The notes under the pieces: model-generated
Told to the model about the DNA's origin: nothing
What the model saw: only the letters and a program-made list of their open reading frames with translations
Databases searched by the model: none
Translations under genes and position numbers: made by a program
Shown: positions 24,863-33,651 of the stretch, piece by piece
How the letters are laid out: every line of letters starts with the position of its first letter
Numbering within the stretch: the first letter of the stretch is position 1
From: JAEUMD01 sp050246945
GTDB taxonomy: Bacteria > Pseudomonadota > Alphaproteobacteria > Rhizobiales > Hyphomicrobiaceae
Reading direction: 5' to 3'
NCBI GenBank assembly: GCA_050246945.1
Contig: JBFWVC010000005.1
Location: forward strand, 186,001 to 250,000
Length of the DNA: 64,000 nucleotides

Positions 24863-26197
24863 TCAACCCTTTCCGAAGCGCTGCTCCGAAGCTTCCAGAA
24901 CGTCCTCGTAGGTTCGCAGTCCCGTCGTGGGTGCGGAGACCAGCACAGCCATATTGCCCGGCTTGTGCTGGTTGCGCAGCATGCGCATGTGCGCTTTGGG
25001 AATCTGCAGCCAGGGGAAGACCTCAGACATGCACGGGTCGATGCGGCGTTCGACAACCAGCTTGTTGGCTTGGCTCGCCTGCATGAGATTGGCGAAGTGC
25101 GAGCCCTGAACACGCTTTTGATGCATCCACAGATAACGCGCATCCATGGTGAGGTTGTAGCCCGTCGTACCTGCACAGATGACGACCATGCCGCCGCGCT
25201 TCACGACGTTGACCGATACTGGGAACGTCGCCTCGCCCGGATGCTCGAACACGCAATCGACGTTGACGCCCTTTCCGGTGATGTCCCAGATGGCCTTGCC
25301 GAACTTGCGCATCTCCTTCATCCAGTTGTTGTATTCGGGCGTGTTGACCTTGGGCAGTTGCCCCCAGCAGTTGAAGTCTTTGCGGTTGATCACACCCTTG
25401 GCGCCAAGCTGCATGACGAAATCGCGCTTGTCGTCTTCCGACACGATGCCGATAGCGTTGGCGCCCGACGTTGCGCACAGCTGCACGGCAAACGAGCCTA
25501 AGCCTCCCGAGGCGCCCCATACCAGCACGTTATGGCCCGGCCGCAACACGTTCGGACGATGGCCGAACAGCATGCGATAGGCCGTGGCGAGTGTGAGCGT
25601 GTAGCAGGCTGCCTCTTCCCATGTGAGATGCTTGGGCCGCTCCAGGCATTGGCGGTCCTGAACTCGCGCGAACTGGGCGAACGAGCCGTCAGGAGTCTCA
25701 TAGCCCCAGATGCGCTGCGAGGTGGAGAACATGGGATCGCCGCCGTTGCACTCCTCGTCGTCACCATCGTCCTGGTTGCAGTGGATGACGACCTCGTCAC
25801 CGACCTTCCAGCGCTTGACCTTGGAGCCGACGGCCCAGACGATGCCCGAGGCATCCGAACCGGCAATGTGATAGGGGTTCTTGTGCACGTCGCGGATCGG
25901 CGAGATCGGCGTGCCGAGCGATGCCCACACGCCGTTGTAGTTGACGCCCGCCGCCATCACGAGAACCAGCACCTCATGACTGTCGAGTTCCCACGTGGGC
26001 AGAACCTCGACCTGCATCGCTGTATCGGGCTCGCCGTGGCGTTCTTCACGTATCGCCCAGGCATACATGTTTTTGGGCACGTGCCCGAGCGGCGGAATCT
26101 CACCGACCTCGTAAAGGTCCTTCTTGGCGGTTCCGATTGCCGGAGCGCTGAGCCCGGCTTCGTCGTCAGTCTTCTTGGCGGCGCTAAGGCTCGACAT
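24863..26197 (-). CDS. ccr: Crotonyl-CoA carboxylase/reductase
   Basis: The 444-aa medium-chain dehydrogenase-type enzyme reductively carboxylates crotonyl-CoA to ethylmalonyl-CoA with NADPH and CO2, the key step of the ethylmalonyl-CoA pathway for acetyl-CoA assimilation. It carries the long N-terminal extension of Ccr (YEVGEIPPLGHVPKNMYAW), the AGVNYNGVWA region with the active-site Asn, GYETPDGSFAQFARV with the conserved Phe/Glu region, and the NADPH-binding VWGASGGLGSFAVQL. The ATG at 26197 follows GGGAG at about 10 nt. A small membrane gene and meaA follow divergently to the right. Confidence 0.95.
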   Translation of the reverse strand: MSSLSAAKKTDDEAGLSAPAIGTAKKDLYEVGEIPPLGHVPKNMYAWAIREERHGEPDTAMQVEVLPTWELDSHEVLVLVMAAGVNYNGVWASLGTPISPIRDVHKNPYHIAGSDASGIVWAVGSKVKRWKVGDEVVIHCNQDDGDDEECNGGDPMFSTSQRIWGYETPDGSFAQFARVQDRQCLERPKHLTWEEAACYTLTLATAYRMLFGHRPNVLRPGHNVLVWGASGGLGSFAVQLCATSGANAIGIVSEDDKRDFVMQLGAKGVINRKDFNCWGQLPKVNTPEYNNWMKEMRKFGKAIWDITGKGVNVDCVFEHPGEATFPVSVNVVKRGGMVVICAGTTGYNLTMDARYLWMHQKRVQGSHFANLMQASQANKLVVERRIDPCMSEVFPWLQIPKAHMRMLRNQHKPGNMAVLVSAPTTGLRTYEDVLEASEQRFGKG

Positions 26198-26475
26198 GAT
26201 AGATTCGTCTCCCGGCACGGTCTGGTGGCGTATCCGGTTCGATCCGGATGTCTGTTTAGGCCGCCTGCACCCAGTCACCCCCTTGAACGACGCAGCGCAG
26301 CACAGCGGCCCGAGGCCGGAGAGAAGCACGTTTTTGCGCTGCAATAAAGCCCCCGCAGGCGACGCGTCGCAGCCTTTGCACCAATTGTTAACGACACCGA
26401 GCTAATCTGACCCCCGGTATGCCGACGCGCCGTTTTTCGAATGAGGCGCTAGAAGTCTGCGGAGACGACTGGCAC

Positions 26476-26808
26476 ATGGACGATTTTTACACCTACATCA
26501 GCACGTTAAACACGTCGACGTGGATCATCATCGCGTCACTGGTAGCTGTGGCCGGCTACATCATGCAGCAGATTGTCGAATCCCGCATGATGACCGCAAT
26601 GTTCATGCTGGCATTCCAGAGCGGCGCCATCGTCCTCAACTTCGTGAGCTACAAATATGCGGTGTCCCCGCTTACCGAGCCCGAAACAAACCTGATCGCG
26701 CTGAGCACCATTGGCATGATCGTCGGGCTCTTCGTGTGCCTGATCCTGATGCGTGTGGCAAATTCCGCAGCGAACGCAAATCGGCCCAAGGTCGCGCGCC
26801 GCCCGTAA
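26476..26808 (+). CDS. Small membrane protein between ccr and meaA, function unknown
   Basis: The 110-aa protein has three predicted membrane segments: WIIIASLVAVAGYIMQQIV, the MMTAMFMLAFQSGAIVLNFV stretch, and LIALSTIGMIVGLFVCLILM, with a basic C-terminus (NRPKVARRP). I do not recognise the family. ATG 26476 (MDDFYTYIS) has GGAG 11 nt upstream; an in-frame ATG at 26419 would add 19 residues. It is divergent from ccr and 337 bp before meaA. Linkage with the ethylmalonyl-CoA genes may be accidental. Confidence 0.6.
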   Translation: MDDFYTYISTLNTSTWIIIASLVAVAGYIMQQIVESRMMTAMFMLAFQSGAIVLNFVSYKYAVSPLTEPETNLIALSTIGMIVGLFVCLILMRVANSAANANRPKVARRP

Positions 26809-27145
26809 GATGCGGCCGACGCTCTACCGCCCACCACAGTACGACCTCACCAATGGCCCATTCGGCTCAGTCCCCTTGGAACCGGGCTCGACGGCGTGTG
26901 CGCTCAATCGCCTGTGAATGCTTGAACGTCCGCTAGTCTTCATGTCGCAGCGCAATAGCCTTCGTGCTGCAGCCGCGACACGCCCTGACCGAAAGACCCT
27001 TTTGCTTTGCAGCATTCGCTCTTGTAGCCTATGCGCCGATATCCGCTCGAGGCGGCGCATCCGCGGGTCAGGCCGACACATGGCTGCGTCGATTGGAGCA
27101 TGATGCGTCCCTCCAGAACCATCTCGAAGCACCAAGGGAACAGGC
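26809..27145. other. Gap before meaA with no recognised feature
   Basis: This 337-bp gap must hold the meaA promoter. I see no clear hairpin, dyad or coding frame that I can support; an AGGGAACAGGC ribosome site precedes the meaA ATG. Confidence 0.4.
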
Positions 27146-29164
27146 ATGGCTGACAAGACAAGCGCCTCGACGCAGAAGACCGCTGCCAACGCCAACGCAC
27201 CCGTCAAGGACAAGCCCTGGCTTTTCCGCACCTACGCCGGTCACTCTACCGCCGCCAAATCGAACGCGCTTTACAAGATGAACCTTGCCAAGGGGCAAAC
27301 CGGATTGTCCATCGCCTTCGACCTGCCCACCCAGACCGGCTATGACAGCGACCATGAACTCGCCCGCGGAGAGGTTGGCAAGGTGGGCGTTCCCGTCTCC
27401 CACCTTGGCGACATGCGGACCCTGCTCGACGGCATCCCGCTTGAGCAGATGAATACATCCATGACGATCAACGCTACCGCAGCGTGGCTGCTGTCGCTTT
27501 ACGTCGCCGTAGCCGACGAGCAGGGCGCCGACCGCAAACTGCTGACCGGCACCATCCAAAACGACATCATCAAGGAATACCTCTCGCGCGGCACCTACGT
27601 GTTCCCTCCTGAGCCATCGCTGAAGCTCATCAAGGACACGATTGTTTTCTCCACCGCCAACGTGCCGAAGTGGAACCCGACCAACGTCTGCTCGTACCAT
27701 TTGCAGGAAGCGGGTGCGACGCCCGTACAGGAGCTGGCGTTTGCACTGGCGACGGCAATTGCCGTGCTCGACACGGTGAAGGCTTCCGGCGAGGTGCCCG
27801 CAGATCGTTTCGGCAACGTCTTCGGTCGCGTCTCCTTTTTCGTCAACGCAGGCCTCAAGTTTGTCACAGAGGTCTGCAAGATGCGTGCTTTCACCGAGCT
27901 GTGGGACGAGATTGCCCGTGAGCGCTATGGCGTCACCGATGCCAAGAATCGCATGTTCCGCTATGGTGTACAGGTGAACTCCCTGGGACTTACGGAACAG
28001 CAGCCGGAGAACAACGTCTACCGCATTCTCATCGCCGCACTTGGCGTAACCCTGTCGAAGAACGCGCGCTGCCGCGCGCTTCAGCTACCGGCTTGGAACG
28101 AGGCGCTCGGACTGCCGCGCCCCTGGGATCAGCAGTGGTCGCTGCGCATGCAGCAGATCCTTGCATACGAGACCGACCTGCTGGAATACGCCGACATCTT
28201 CGACGGTTCGGCCGAGATTACGCGCAAGGTGGAGGCGCTGAAGGACGAAGCCCGATCCGAGCTCTCGGCCATCGGGAAGATGGGTGGCGCGGTCGCATCC
28301 ATCGACTACATGAAGCGCAAGCTCGTCGAGAGCAACACCACCCGCCTTGCCGCCATCGAAAGTGGCGAGCAGGTCGTCGTCGGTGTCAATCGCTGGACAG
28401 AAACGGAGGCCTCTCCCCTGTCGGGCGGCGATGGCGCGATCCAGGTCGTCGATCCTGCGGTTGAAGAAGAGCAGATCGAGCGCCTGAAGGTATGGCGTGC
28501 CGCTCGCGACCAGAAGGCCGTGACAGCCGCACTCGCCGACCTTGAAAGAGCGGCCCGGGAAGGTCGCAACGTCATGGAGCCTTCGATCGCCTGCGCCAAG
28601 GCCGGCGTCACCTCCGGTGAATGGGGTGGATTGTTGCGCGAGATCTTCGGCGAATATCGCGCGCCGACCGGAGTTGCAGCTGCGGCTGTTCATCGCGAGA
28701 ACACGGCGCTCGATGCCGTACGTGCTTCCGTCGAGATCGTTTCCGACAAGCTCGGGCGTCGTATCAAGTTCCTCGTCGGCAAGCCGGGGCTTGACGGCCA
28801 CTCCAACGGCGCTGAGCAGATCGCCGTGCGCGCGCGCGACTGCGGCATGGAGGTTGTCTACGAGGGAATCCGTCTGACACCCGCTCAGATCGTTCGTGCT
28901 GCCGTGGATGAAAGCGTCCACGTCGTAGGCCTGTCGATCCTTTCGGGCAGCCACGTTCCGCTCGTCAAGGAGGTTATGGAGCGCATGCGCTCGGAAGGCC
29001 TGGATGATGTCCCCCTCGTCGTTGGCGGCATCATCCCTCCTGAGGACGAAAAGACGCTGAAGGCGTTCGGCGTTGCCGCCGTCTACACTCCGAAGGACTT
29101 CCAGCTGAATGACATCATGGCCGACATCGTCCGCCTCGTCGCCGGCGAAGCCAAAGCGGCCTGA
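27146..29164 (+). CDS. meaA: Ethylmalonyl-CoA mutase (B12-dependent)
   Basis: The 672-aa enzyme converts (2R)-ethylmalonyl-CoA to methylsuccinyl-CoA. It has the methylmalonyl-CoA mutase TIM-barrel (PWLFRTYAGHSTAAKSNALY, LSIAFDLPTQTGYDSDH, GVPVSHLGDMRTLL) and a C-terminal B12 domain with the base-off motif DGHSNG (in GKPGLDGHSNGAEQIAV, about residue 550) and SILSGSH and GGIIPPED. The single-chain length and the GEVGKVGVPV segment set it apart from methylmalonyl-CoA mutase. AGGGAACAGGC precedes the ATG. Together with Ccr this shows a working ethylmalonyl-CoA pathway. Confidence 0.95.
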   Translation: MADKTSASTQKTAANANAPVKDKPWLFRTYAGHSTAAKSNALYKMNLAKGQTGLSIAFDLPTQTGYDSDHELARGEVGKVGVPVSHLGDMRTLLDGIPLEQMNTSMTINATAAWLLSLYVAVADEQGADRKLLTGTIQNDIIKEYLSRGTYVFPPEPSLKLIKDTIVFSTANVPKWNPTNVCSYHLQEAGATPVQELAFALATAIAVLDTVKASGEVPADRFGNVFGRVSFFVNAGLKFVTEVCKMRAFTELWDEIARERYGVTDAKNRMFRYGVQVNSLGLTEQQPENNVYRILIAALGVTLSKNARCRALQLPAWNEALGLPRPWDQQWSLRMQQILAYETDLLEYADIFDGSAEITRKVEALKDEARSELSAIGKMGGAVASIDYMKRKLVESNTTRLAAIESGEQVVVGVNRWTETEASPLSGGDGAIQVVDPAVEEEQIERLKVWRAARDQKAVTAALADLERAAREGRNVMEPSIACAKAGVTSGEWGGLLREIFGEYRAPTGVAAAAVHRENTALDAVRASVEIVSDKLGRRIKFLVGKPGLDGHSNGAEQIAVRARDCGMEVVYEGIRLTPAQIVRAAVDESVHVVGLSILSGSHVPLVKEVMERMRSEGLDDVPLVVGGIIPPEDEKTLKAFGVAAVYTPKDFQLNDIMADIVRLVAGEAKAA

Positions 29165-29182
29165 TCTCGAGGAACACGAGAC

Positions 29183-29524
29183 ATGAGACATGAGACCCGC
29201 CAGCGGCTCGACCGCGAAATTCGCATGCGCCACCTGCGAATATTCGGCATCGCCGCGGTCATATTGGCAGCGGTCGTCGGCGGCTTCCTGCTGGTTGACC
29301 TTGACGCCCACGAGACCAAGCTGAAAGTCGCCGGCACTGTGGACAAAGTTGCCACCTTTGCCGGTAAGGGCGCGATGGACGGCCTCGAAATCAGCGTCAA
29401 GCTGGACGATGGCCGCCACGTCACCGTACTCGCCAATCGTACCCGTGATCCACACATCGGTGACCGCATCGAGGTGACTGAGCACCATCATCTGAGCGGC
29501 CGAACTACCTTTACACTGCGCTAG
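29183..29524 (+). CDS. Small anchored protein, function unknown (paralogue 1)
   Basis: The 113-aa protein starts 18 bp after meaA. It has a charged N-terminus, one membrane segment (IFGIAAVILAAVVGGFLLV) and a small beta-rich outer domain with LDDGRHVTVLANR and GDRIEVTEHHH. The size and pattern suggest an OB- or SH3-like periplasmic domain, but I do not recognise the family. It resembles the next gene in layout and motif order. It may be co-transcribed with meaA. Confidence 0.6.
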   Translation: MRHETRQRLDREIRMRHLRIFGIAAVILAAVVGGFLLVDLDAHETKLKVAGTVDKVATFAGKGAMDGLEISVKLDDGRHVTVLANRTRDPHIGDRIEVTEHHHLSGRTTFTLR

Positions 29525-29684
29525 CCCTCGCTGAGGCCGATCGAAACCCCACGGCCGTGTAGCGCCGGCTGGGAGCGCGAACAAATCTCGTAAAGATTAT
29601 TGCCTCCGCGACCTGCGAGGTGTTGCACTTTCGAGCGTCAACGGCTCGAATGGCTCCGGGTAGCGACCTCGCGGACGAGACGGC

Positions 29685-30050
29685 ATGCCTCCAAGCACGA
29701 GCACGACCTGGCGGACCTGGCTGCTGGCTGGCAGTGCGGCTCTGCTTATTATCGCCGCGCTCTCAGCTTGGCTGATGCGCAGACCGACCGAAGACTCCCC
29801 TCGCGACTGCGCTTTGACCCCTTCCGCACACTACACCGGAACTTTCCGCCACTGGCGCTTGTCGATGAGCCCAGGCGAAGGCATGTCGGGTGAGGTGTCC
29901 GCTGTGGTTATGCTTGCGGACGGTCGCGAGATCGTCGCCTACAATGTCACCAACGCAGGCGGGCTGACTGCCGGCGACGAGGTCACGGTCGCCGAAATCC
30001 AGTGCATCCATCGCCGCGTGTATCTGATACAATCGCTGAGTTGGGAATGA
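29685..30050 (+). CDS. Small anchored protein, function unknown (paralogue 2)
   Basis: The 121-aa protein repeats the layout of the gene before it: N-terminal membrane segment (TWLLAGSAALLIIAALSAWLM), then a beta-rich domain with LADGREIVAYNV and GDEVTVAEIQC, ending in RVYLIQSLSWE. Shared order of (L-x-DGR...V) and (GD-x-x-x-V-x-E) segments suggests an old duplication. Function unknown. It converges on the PerM-like gene with 65 bp between. Confidence 0.55.
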   Translation: MPPSTSTTWRTWLLAGSAALLIIAALSAWLMRRPTEDSPRDCALTPSAHYTGTFRHWRLSMSPGEGMSGEVSAVVMLADGREIVAYNVTNAGGLTAGDEVTVAEIQCIHRRVYLIQSLSWE

Positions 30051-30115
30051 CGCACCGATTGGTCGCGTGCCGGGCAAATCTGAACACTACGCAACAGGGC
30101 CGCGACGCGCTGTCT

Positions 30116-31264
30116 TCAGGCGCCCTCCGACTCCGATGGCAGGGGCGCTTCCTTGCCCAGCAGATCGCGCACATAGAGCTTCCGGATGAGCACATTCGCT
30201 GCAATGGCCAGCGGGTAGCCGAACAGGAGGCCCAGCGGACCGAACCAGACGCCCATTGCCAGCGTACTGAAGATGCCGACCGCTGCCGGCATCTCGACCA
30301 GCTTGCCCGTGACCAGCGGCATCACCACGTTGCTCTCGATCTGCTGGATGAGAACGAACAGTGCAACCACCCAAAGCGCTGTGCTCGTATCCTGCAAGCT
30401 GGCTATCAGCACTGCAGGCACCGCACCTGCGATCGGCCCGAGCATGGGAATGAACTCCAGAAGGCCGGCAATCAATCCCAGGCCGATCGCCGCAGGCACG
30501 TCGATCAGCCACAACCCGACAATTGCCATGGTGCCAACCATCACCATCGCGATCAACTGTCCGGCAAACCAGCGGCCCATCGCCAGCCCCGCCTCGTCCA
30601 TCGCTTCCGCTGCAGCCTTGGTTCGATCCGGGGGGATCAGGGCAAGAAAGCCGTCGCGATAACGCTCCGGATCGAGCGCGATATAGATGCCGGCCGCAAG
30701 CACGAGTACGGCGCTTGTGATCGCACCGACCAGTGTCGTTCCCCAGGTCACCACATTGGAAACGAGGTTGCCGATCTCGGAGCCCTGGAAAAGCGACTTC
30801 AACGATTCAGCGTTGTTCGTGCTGAGGGAGCGCTCCATGGCAGCTGGCAGGCGTTTGGCCACTTCCGAAAGTTGCGACGAGATCTGCGCGCCGAAAATCA
30901 CCGACACGGCGACAACGACGCCGACGATCACGATCAGCGCCACCCCGACCCCTGCCGATTGGCTCATCCCCGTGAGGTGAGAGATCCTTTCCCCGAACCT
31001 GCGAAGCCCGATTGCGAAGAGGATCGATCCGAACACCAGCAATAGGATGTCCGCAGCCTTCCAAAGCGCCACGGTCAGCACCACCAGGAGGATGGCAATC
31101 AGAAGCCGGCGCACATAAGCGCTATCGCTGATACCGCCCAGAACGTCCACCGCGAGCTGCGGCGCTCTTCTCCGCTTTTGGCGGACGCGCTTCTCGATAC
31201 TGGTGTCGCCGAATTCGGGATCGGTCGGCGTATTGTCTGCTGAGGTTGGCAAGGTGCGACCCAT
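30116..31264 (-). CDS. AI-2E/PerM family membrane transporter
   Basis: The 382-aa protein has the hydrophobic pattern of the PerM/AI-2 exporter family: two N-terminal segments (LLIAILLVVLTVALWKAAD, LLLVFGSILFAIGL), the long amphipathic periplasmic region, and a C-terminal set with LLEFIPMLGPIAGAVPAVL and QQIESNVVMPLVTGKLVEMP. Members move AI-2, Na+/H+ or unknown solutes, so no substrate can be given. The ATG at 31264 is chosen because a longer frame would run through the tRNA-Leu gene on the opposite strand. Confidence 0.85.
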   Translation of the reverse strand: MGRTLPTSADNTPTDPEFGDTSIEKRVRQKRRRAPQLAVDVLGGISDSAYVRRLLIAILLVVLTVALWKAADILLLVFGSILFAIGLRRFGERISHLTGMSQSAGVGVALIVIVGVVVAVSVIFGAQISSQLSEVAKRLPAAMERSLSTNNAESLKSLFQGSEIGNLVSNVVTWGTTLVGAITSAVLVLAAGIYIALDPERYRDGFLALIPPDRTKAAAEAMDEAGLAMGRWFAGQLIAMVMVGTMAIVGLWLIDVPAAIGLGLIAGLLEFIPMLGPIAGAVPAVLIASLQDTSTALWVVALFVLIQQIESNVVMPLVTGKLVEMPAAVGIFSTLAMGVWFGPLGLLFGYPLAIAANVLIRKLYVRDLLGKEAPLPSESEGA

Positions 31265-31371
31265 CGTTCTGTTGTCGCTGGACAATCGCACGGCCGCAAC
31301 TTGGTTCCAAACCCTCGTTGACGAAGGCCCTGCACTGGATATTATGCGCGCCTTCGAGCCGACCCAAGCTT

Positions 31372-31458
31372 GCCTCTGTGGCGGAACCGGTAGACGCGGC
31401 AGACTCAAAATCTGTTGTCAGCAATGACGTGCCCGTTCGAGTCGGGCCAGGGGCACCA
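31372..31458 (+). tRNA. tRNA-Leu (anticodon CAA)
   Basis: The 87-nt gene folds as a class II tRNA. Acceptor arms GCCTCTG and CAGGGGC pair with one G-U; the anticodon arm GCAGA-CTCAAAA-TCTGT presents CAA; a long variable arm (TGTCAGCAATGACG) follows; the T arm GCCCG-TTCGAGT-CGGGC is perfect; CCA is encoded. It reads UUG codons. Confidence 0.96.
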
Positions 31459-31648
31459 ATCTTCTCCGTCGATTATTTGCCTCGGTGCTCCACGAAGGCG
31501 CTCTTCCGCCTGTCGCGTCCCGCCGCCAGGGCGTTGCCCGCACGCCTCGCGGGAGCCTTTCAGGCACAGTTGAACCACACTGCACCATTCTGTAGAGGCG
31601 GATTTGCACTGATCTCATCGCGTCCTGTCTCGGTCGTCGTCCGCCTCC

Positions 31649-32680
31649 CTACGCCGGCTCCTGCTGCGTGATGCAGTGAAACGAGCCTCCACCCGCGGTA
31701 CCCGCGCCAAGCAGACCTTTTGAGGTAACGCCGACGACCTTGCGGTCTGGAAAAACCGCCTGTAGCGCCGAGAGCGCCGCCCCCTCGGTCGCCGTGCCGT
31801 AAACCGGCACAACCACAACGCCGTTGGCGATGATGAAATTCATGTGCGAGGCCGGCCCCACTTCGCCAAGCCGGTTGCGATAGAGCCCGACGCCCGGAAT
31901 GCCAATCACCTCCAGCTTTCGTCCCGCCGCGTCCGTCGCCGCAGAAAGCGTCGCCGCGATTTCGTTGAGCGTTTCCGCATTGGGATCGTCGGCACCGGCC
32001 GGCGCCTGGCAGACGACGCGCCCCGGCCCGACAAACCGTGCGATGTTGTCAATGTGCCCATCGGTATGGTCGTTCTTCAGGCCCTCGTCGATCCAGATGA
32101 TCTTCTTCGCGCCGAGCGCATCCGACAGAGCTATTTCGGCCTGCACTTTGGACCAGCCATTTCGGTTCGGGTTGAGCAGCGTCTGTCGCGTCGTCAGCAC
32201 CGTGCCTTCCCCATCGTGATCGACCGCACCGCCTTCCAGCACGAACTCAAACCGCTGAACCGGGGCGTCTGCCAGCCGTGCGATATCGTCGCCGACCGTC
32301 GCATCGTCCGGCAGGTCGTACTTGCCGCCCCAGCTGTTGGTCGCAAATCGCAACGCCAGCCGCTGCGTCCCCCGTCGCGCGAAGATCGGACCGGTATCCC
32401 GGAGCCAGATGTCGCCGTACTTGGCCGGCACGATCTCCGCTGCATCTCCCAACGCGGCTCGAGCCGAGGCTTCCGCCTCTGCACCGTTGACGAGAACCCG
32501 CACGCAGTTGCCCGCATCGTGAAGCGTTTCGACGAGCGCCGCGATATCCCGCCGCGGAGCCTCCAGGTCGCCATTCCACTCATTCCGATCGGCCGGCCAA
32601 GCCGTCCAGATCGCGCGCTGCGGCGCCCACTCTGCCGGTACGACGATCGATTGTGCGCTCAAGCTCAAATCTCTCAACAT
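31649..32680 (-). CDS. aguA: Agmatine deiminase
   Basis: The 343-aa pentein-fold enzyme hydrolyses agmatine to N-carbamoylputrescine and ammonia. It shows WPADRNEW near the N-terminus, GDIWLRDTGPIF, the EGGAVDHDGEG segment, catalytic NDHTDGHIDN and the C-terminal GGGSFHCITQQEP with the nucleophilic Cys. A peptidylarginine-deiminase-like assignment is less specific; these motifs fit bacterial AguA. The partner amidase AguB is not adjacent. The ATG at 32680 was preferred to an upstream in-frame codon without a ribosome site. Confidence 0.92.
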   Translation of the reverse strand: MLRDLSLSAQSIVVPAEWAPQRAIWTAWPADRNEWNGDLEAPRRDIAALVETLHDAGNCVRVLVNGAEAEASARAALGDAAEIVPAKYGDIWLRDTGPIFARRGTQRLALRFATNSWGGKYDLPDDATVGDDIARLADAPVQRFEFVLEGGAVDHDGEGTVLTTRQTLLNPNRNGWSKVQAEIALSDALGAKKIIWIDEGLKNDHTDGHIDNIARFVGPGRVVCQAPAGADDPNAETLNEIAATLSAATDAAGRKLEVIGIPGVGLYRNRLGEVGPASHMNFIIANGVVVVPVYGTATEGAALSALQAVFPDRKVVGVTSKGLLGAGTAGGGSFHCITQQEPA

Positions 32681-32973
32681 TGAATCGGCCCCAGGCCGAT
32701 GGCCCCAAGGCACCCGATCTGGCCGGCAGCCAGGCCGGCTTTGGCCCGAACGGAACGCCTCTGGAACCGCGGCCGAATGCCATCAGATAGGACGCCTGAC
32801 AGCCCCTGAACAGCCCCGCCGGGACCACCATGGCGCATTAACGCAAGAGGCAATCTGTCTGGCAATCCATTGTGCATCTGCACAAAATAAATTCACAGCG
32901 GCGAATTCTTAAAAATTATTCCATACGATCAACGCATAGCACCCATGCAAAGACCCGTCTGGCTTGATTTTCG

Positions 32974-32990
32974 ATCTTGGCATACCAGAT
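32974..32990 (+). promoter_or_regulatory. Imperfect TGG-ATACCA dyad (GntR-type site?)
   Basis: ATCTTGGCATACCAGAT is an imperfect dyad of the form ATCTnGG..ATACCAGAT. The same core occurs as a perfect palindrome at 33606-33617. It lies 83 bp before the small gene at 33073, in an AT-rich stretch (32880-33000). Confidence 0.35.
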
Positions 32991-33072
32991 ATCTATTGCG
33001 GCGCACAAAAAACAAACTGGCGCCGCTGCATCGGAGTTGTCCGATGATCATGAGCACGAAAGGACACGACCC

Positions 33073-33309
33073 ATGGCCACCTATCTGATCGGTAACGGCG
33101 TCTACCAGAGCTCGTCCCATCAGCCGGCCTCGACGCTGCCGGCAGTCGCGATCGGCATCAAGGCGGCTTTCCGAATGGTCAGCACGGCCTTCCATCAGGC
33201 GAATGCGGCCCGACACATCTACGACGGCCTGCTCGCATGCGACATGCCGCGCGACGTGGCTGCCCGGCGTACCTTCGAGATCCTCTTCAGCAAGCCCGCA
33301 ACGCACTGA
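33073..33309 (+). CDS. Small protein of unknown function
   Basis: The 78-aa product (MATYLIGNGVYQSSSHQPAS ...) has no signal peptide or membrane segment and contains helical sequence AARHIYDGLLACDMPRDVAARRTFEIL. I do not recognise it. AAGGACACGACCC before the ATG is a good ribosome site, and a strong terminator lies 49 bp after the stop, so it is probably a real single-gene unit. The 392-bp gap upstream of it (32681-33072) holds the dyad at 32974 and nothing else I can support. Confidence 0.6.
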   Translation: MATYLIGNGVYQSSSHQPASTLPAVAIGIKAAFRMVSTAFHQANAARHIYDGLLACDMPRDVAARRTFEILFSKPATH

Positions 33310-33357
33310 GCGAGGGCAACTGAGTTTCCTGCGCCAACTTGGCGTTTCCTCCCGACT

Positions 33358-33390
33358 GCCCTGCCAGGCGATCGCCCGGCAGGGCATTTT
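33358..33390 (+). terminator. Intrinsic terminator after the small gene at 33073
   Basis: GCCCTGCC (33358-33365) pairs with GGCAGGGC (33378-33385) around an inner GGCGATCGCC and is followed by ATTTTCTTT. Confidence 0.85.
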
Positions 33391-33605
33391 CTTTGCCTTC
33401 GCCGCGCTCCGAACGGGAGAGGATGCAAGCCGCATCTGGATCACCAACCACCTGCGCCCGACGGTGACTGTAGCACAGGCCGCCACGGTCCGGACCCTAA
33501 CCTCCCTGGCGGCCCGCGCCTCCCCCTGCTAGGGAATTGATCGAGCCAAATGATCGCGGTTCTCAAGTCACCCCTTGACGCCGGGCCGTCGTGCTCGCTT
33601 TGTAT

Positions 33606-33617
33606 CTGGTATACCAG
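33606..33617 (+). promoter_or_regulatory. Perfect palindrome CTGGTATACCAG before the PanE-like gene
   Basis: The 12-bp palindrome lies 35-46 bp before the ATG of the ketopantoate-reductase-like gene. TGGTATACCA is a core often seen at operators of FadR-subfamily GntR repressors. No such regulator is in the window, so the binding protein is unknown. Confidence 0.5.
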
Positions 33618-33651
33618 CAAACAAGAAAACTTTAGGGAGGGAAAAAATCCC

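Noticed and set aside
28085..29584. A 499-codon minus-strand frame opposite meaA and the following small gene
   Set aside because: Shadow of meaA; its translation mirrors the B12-domain coding sequence and has no family features.
31265..31408. N-terminal extension of the PerM-like protein
   Set aside because: The extension would translate the reverse complement of the tRNA-Leu gene; the ATG at 31264 gives a normal family start.
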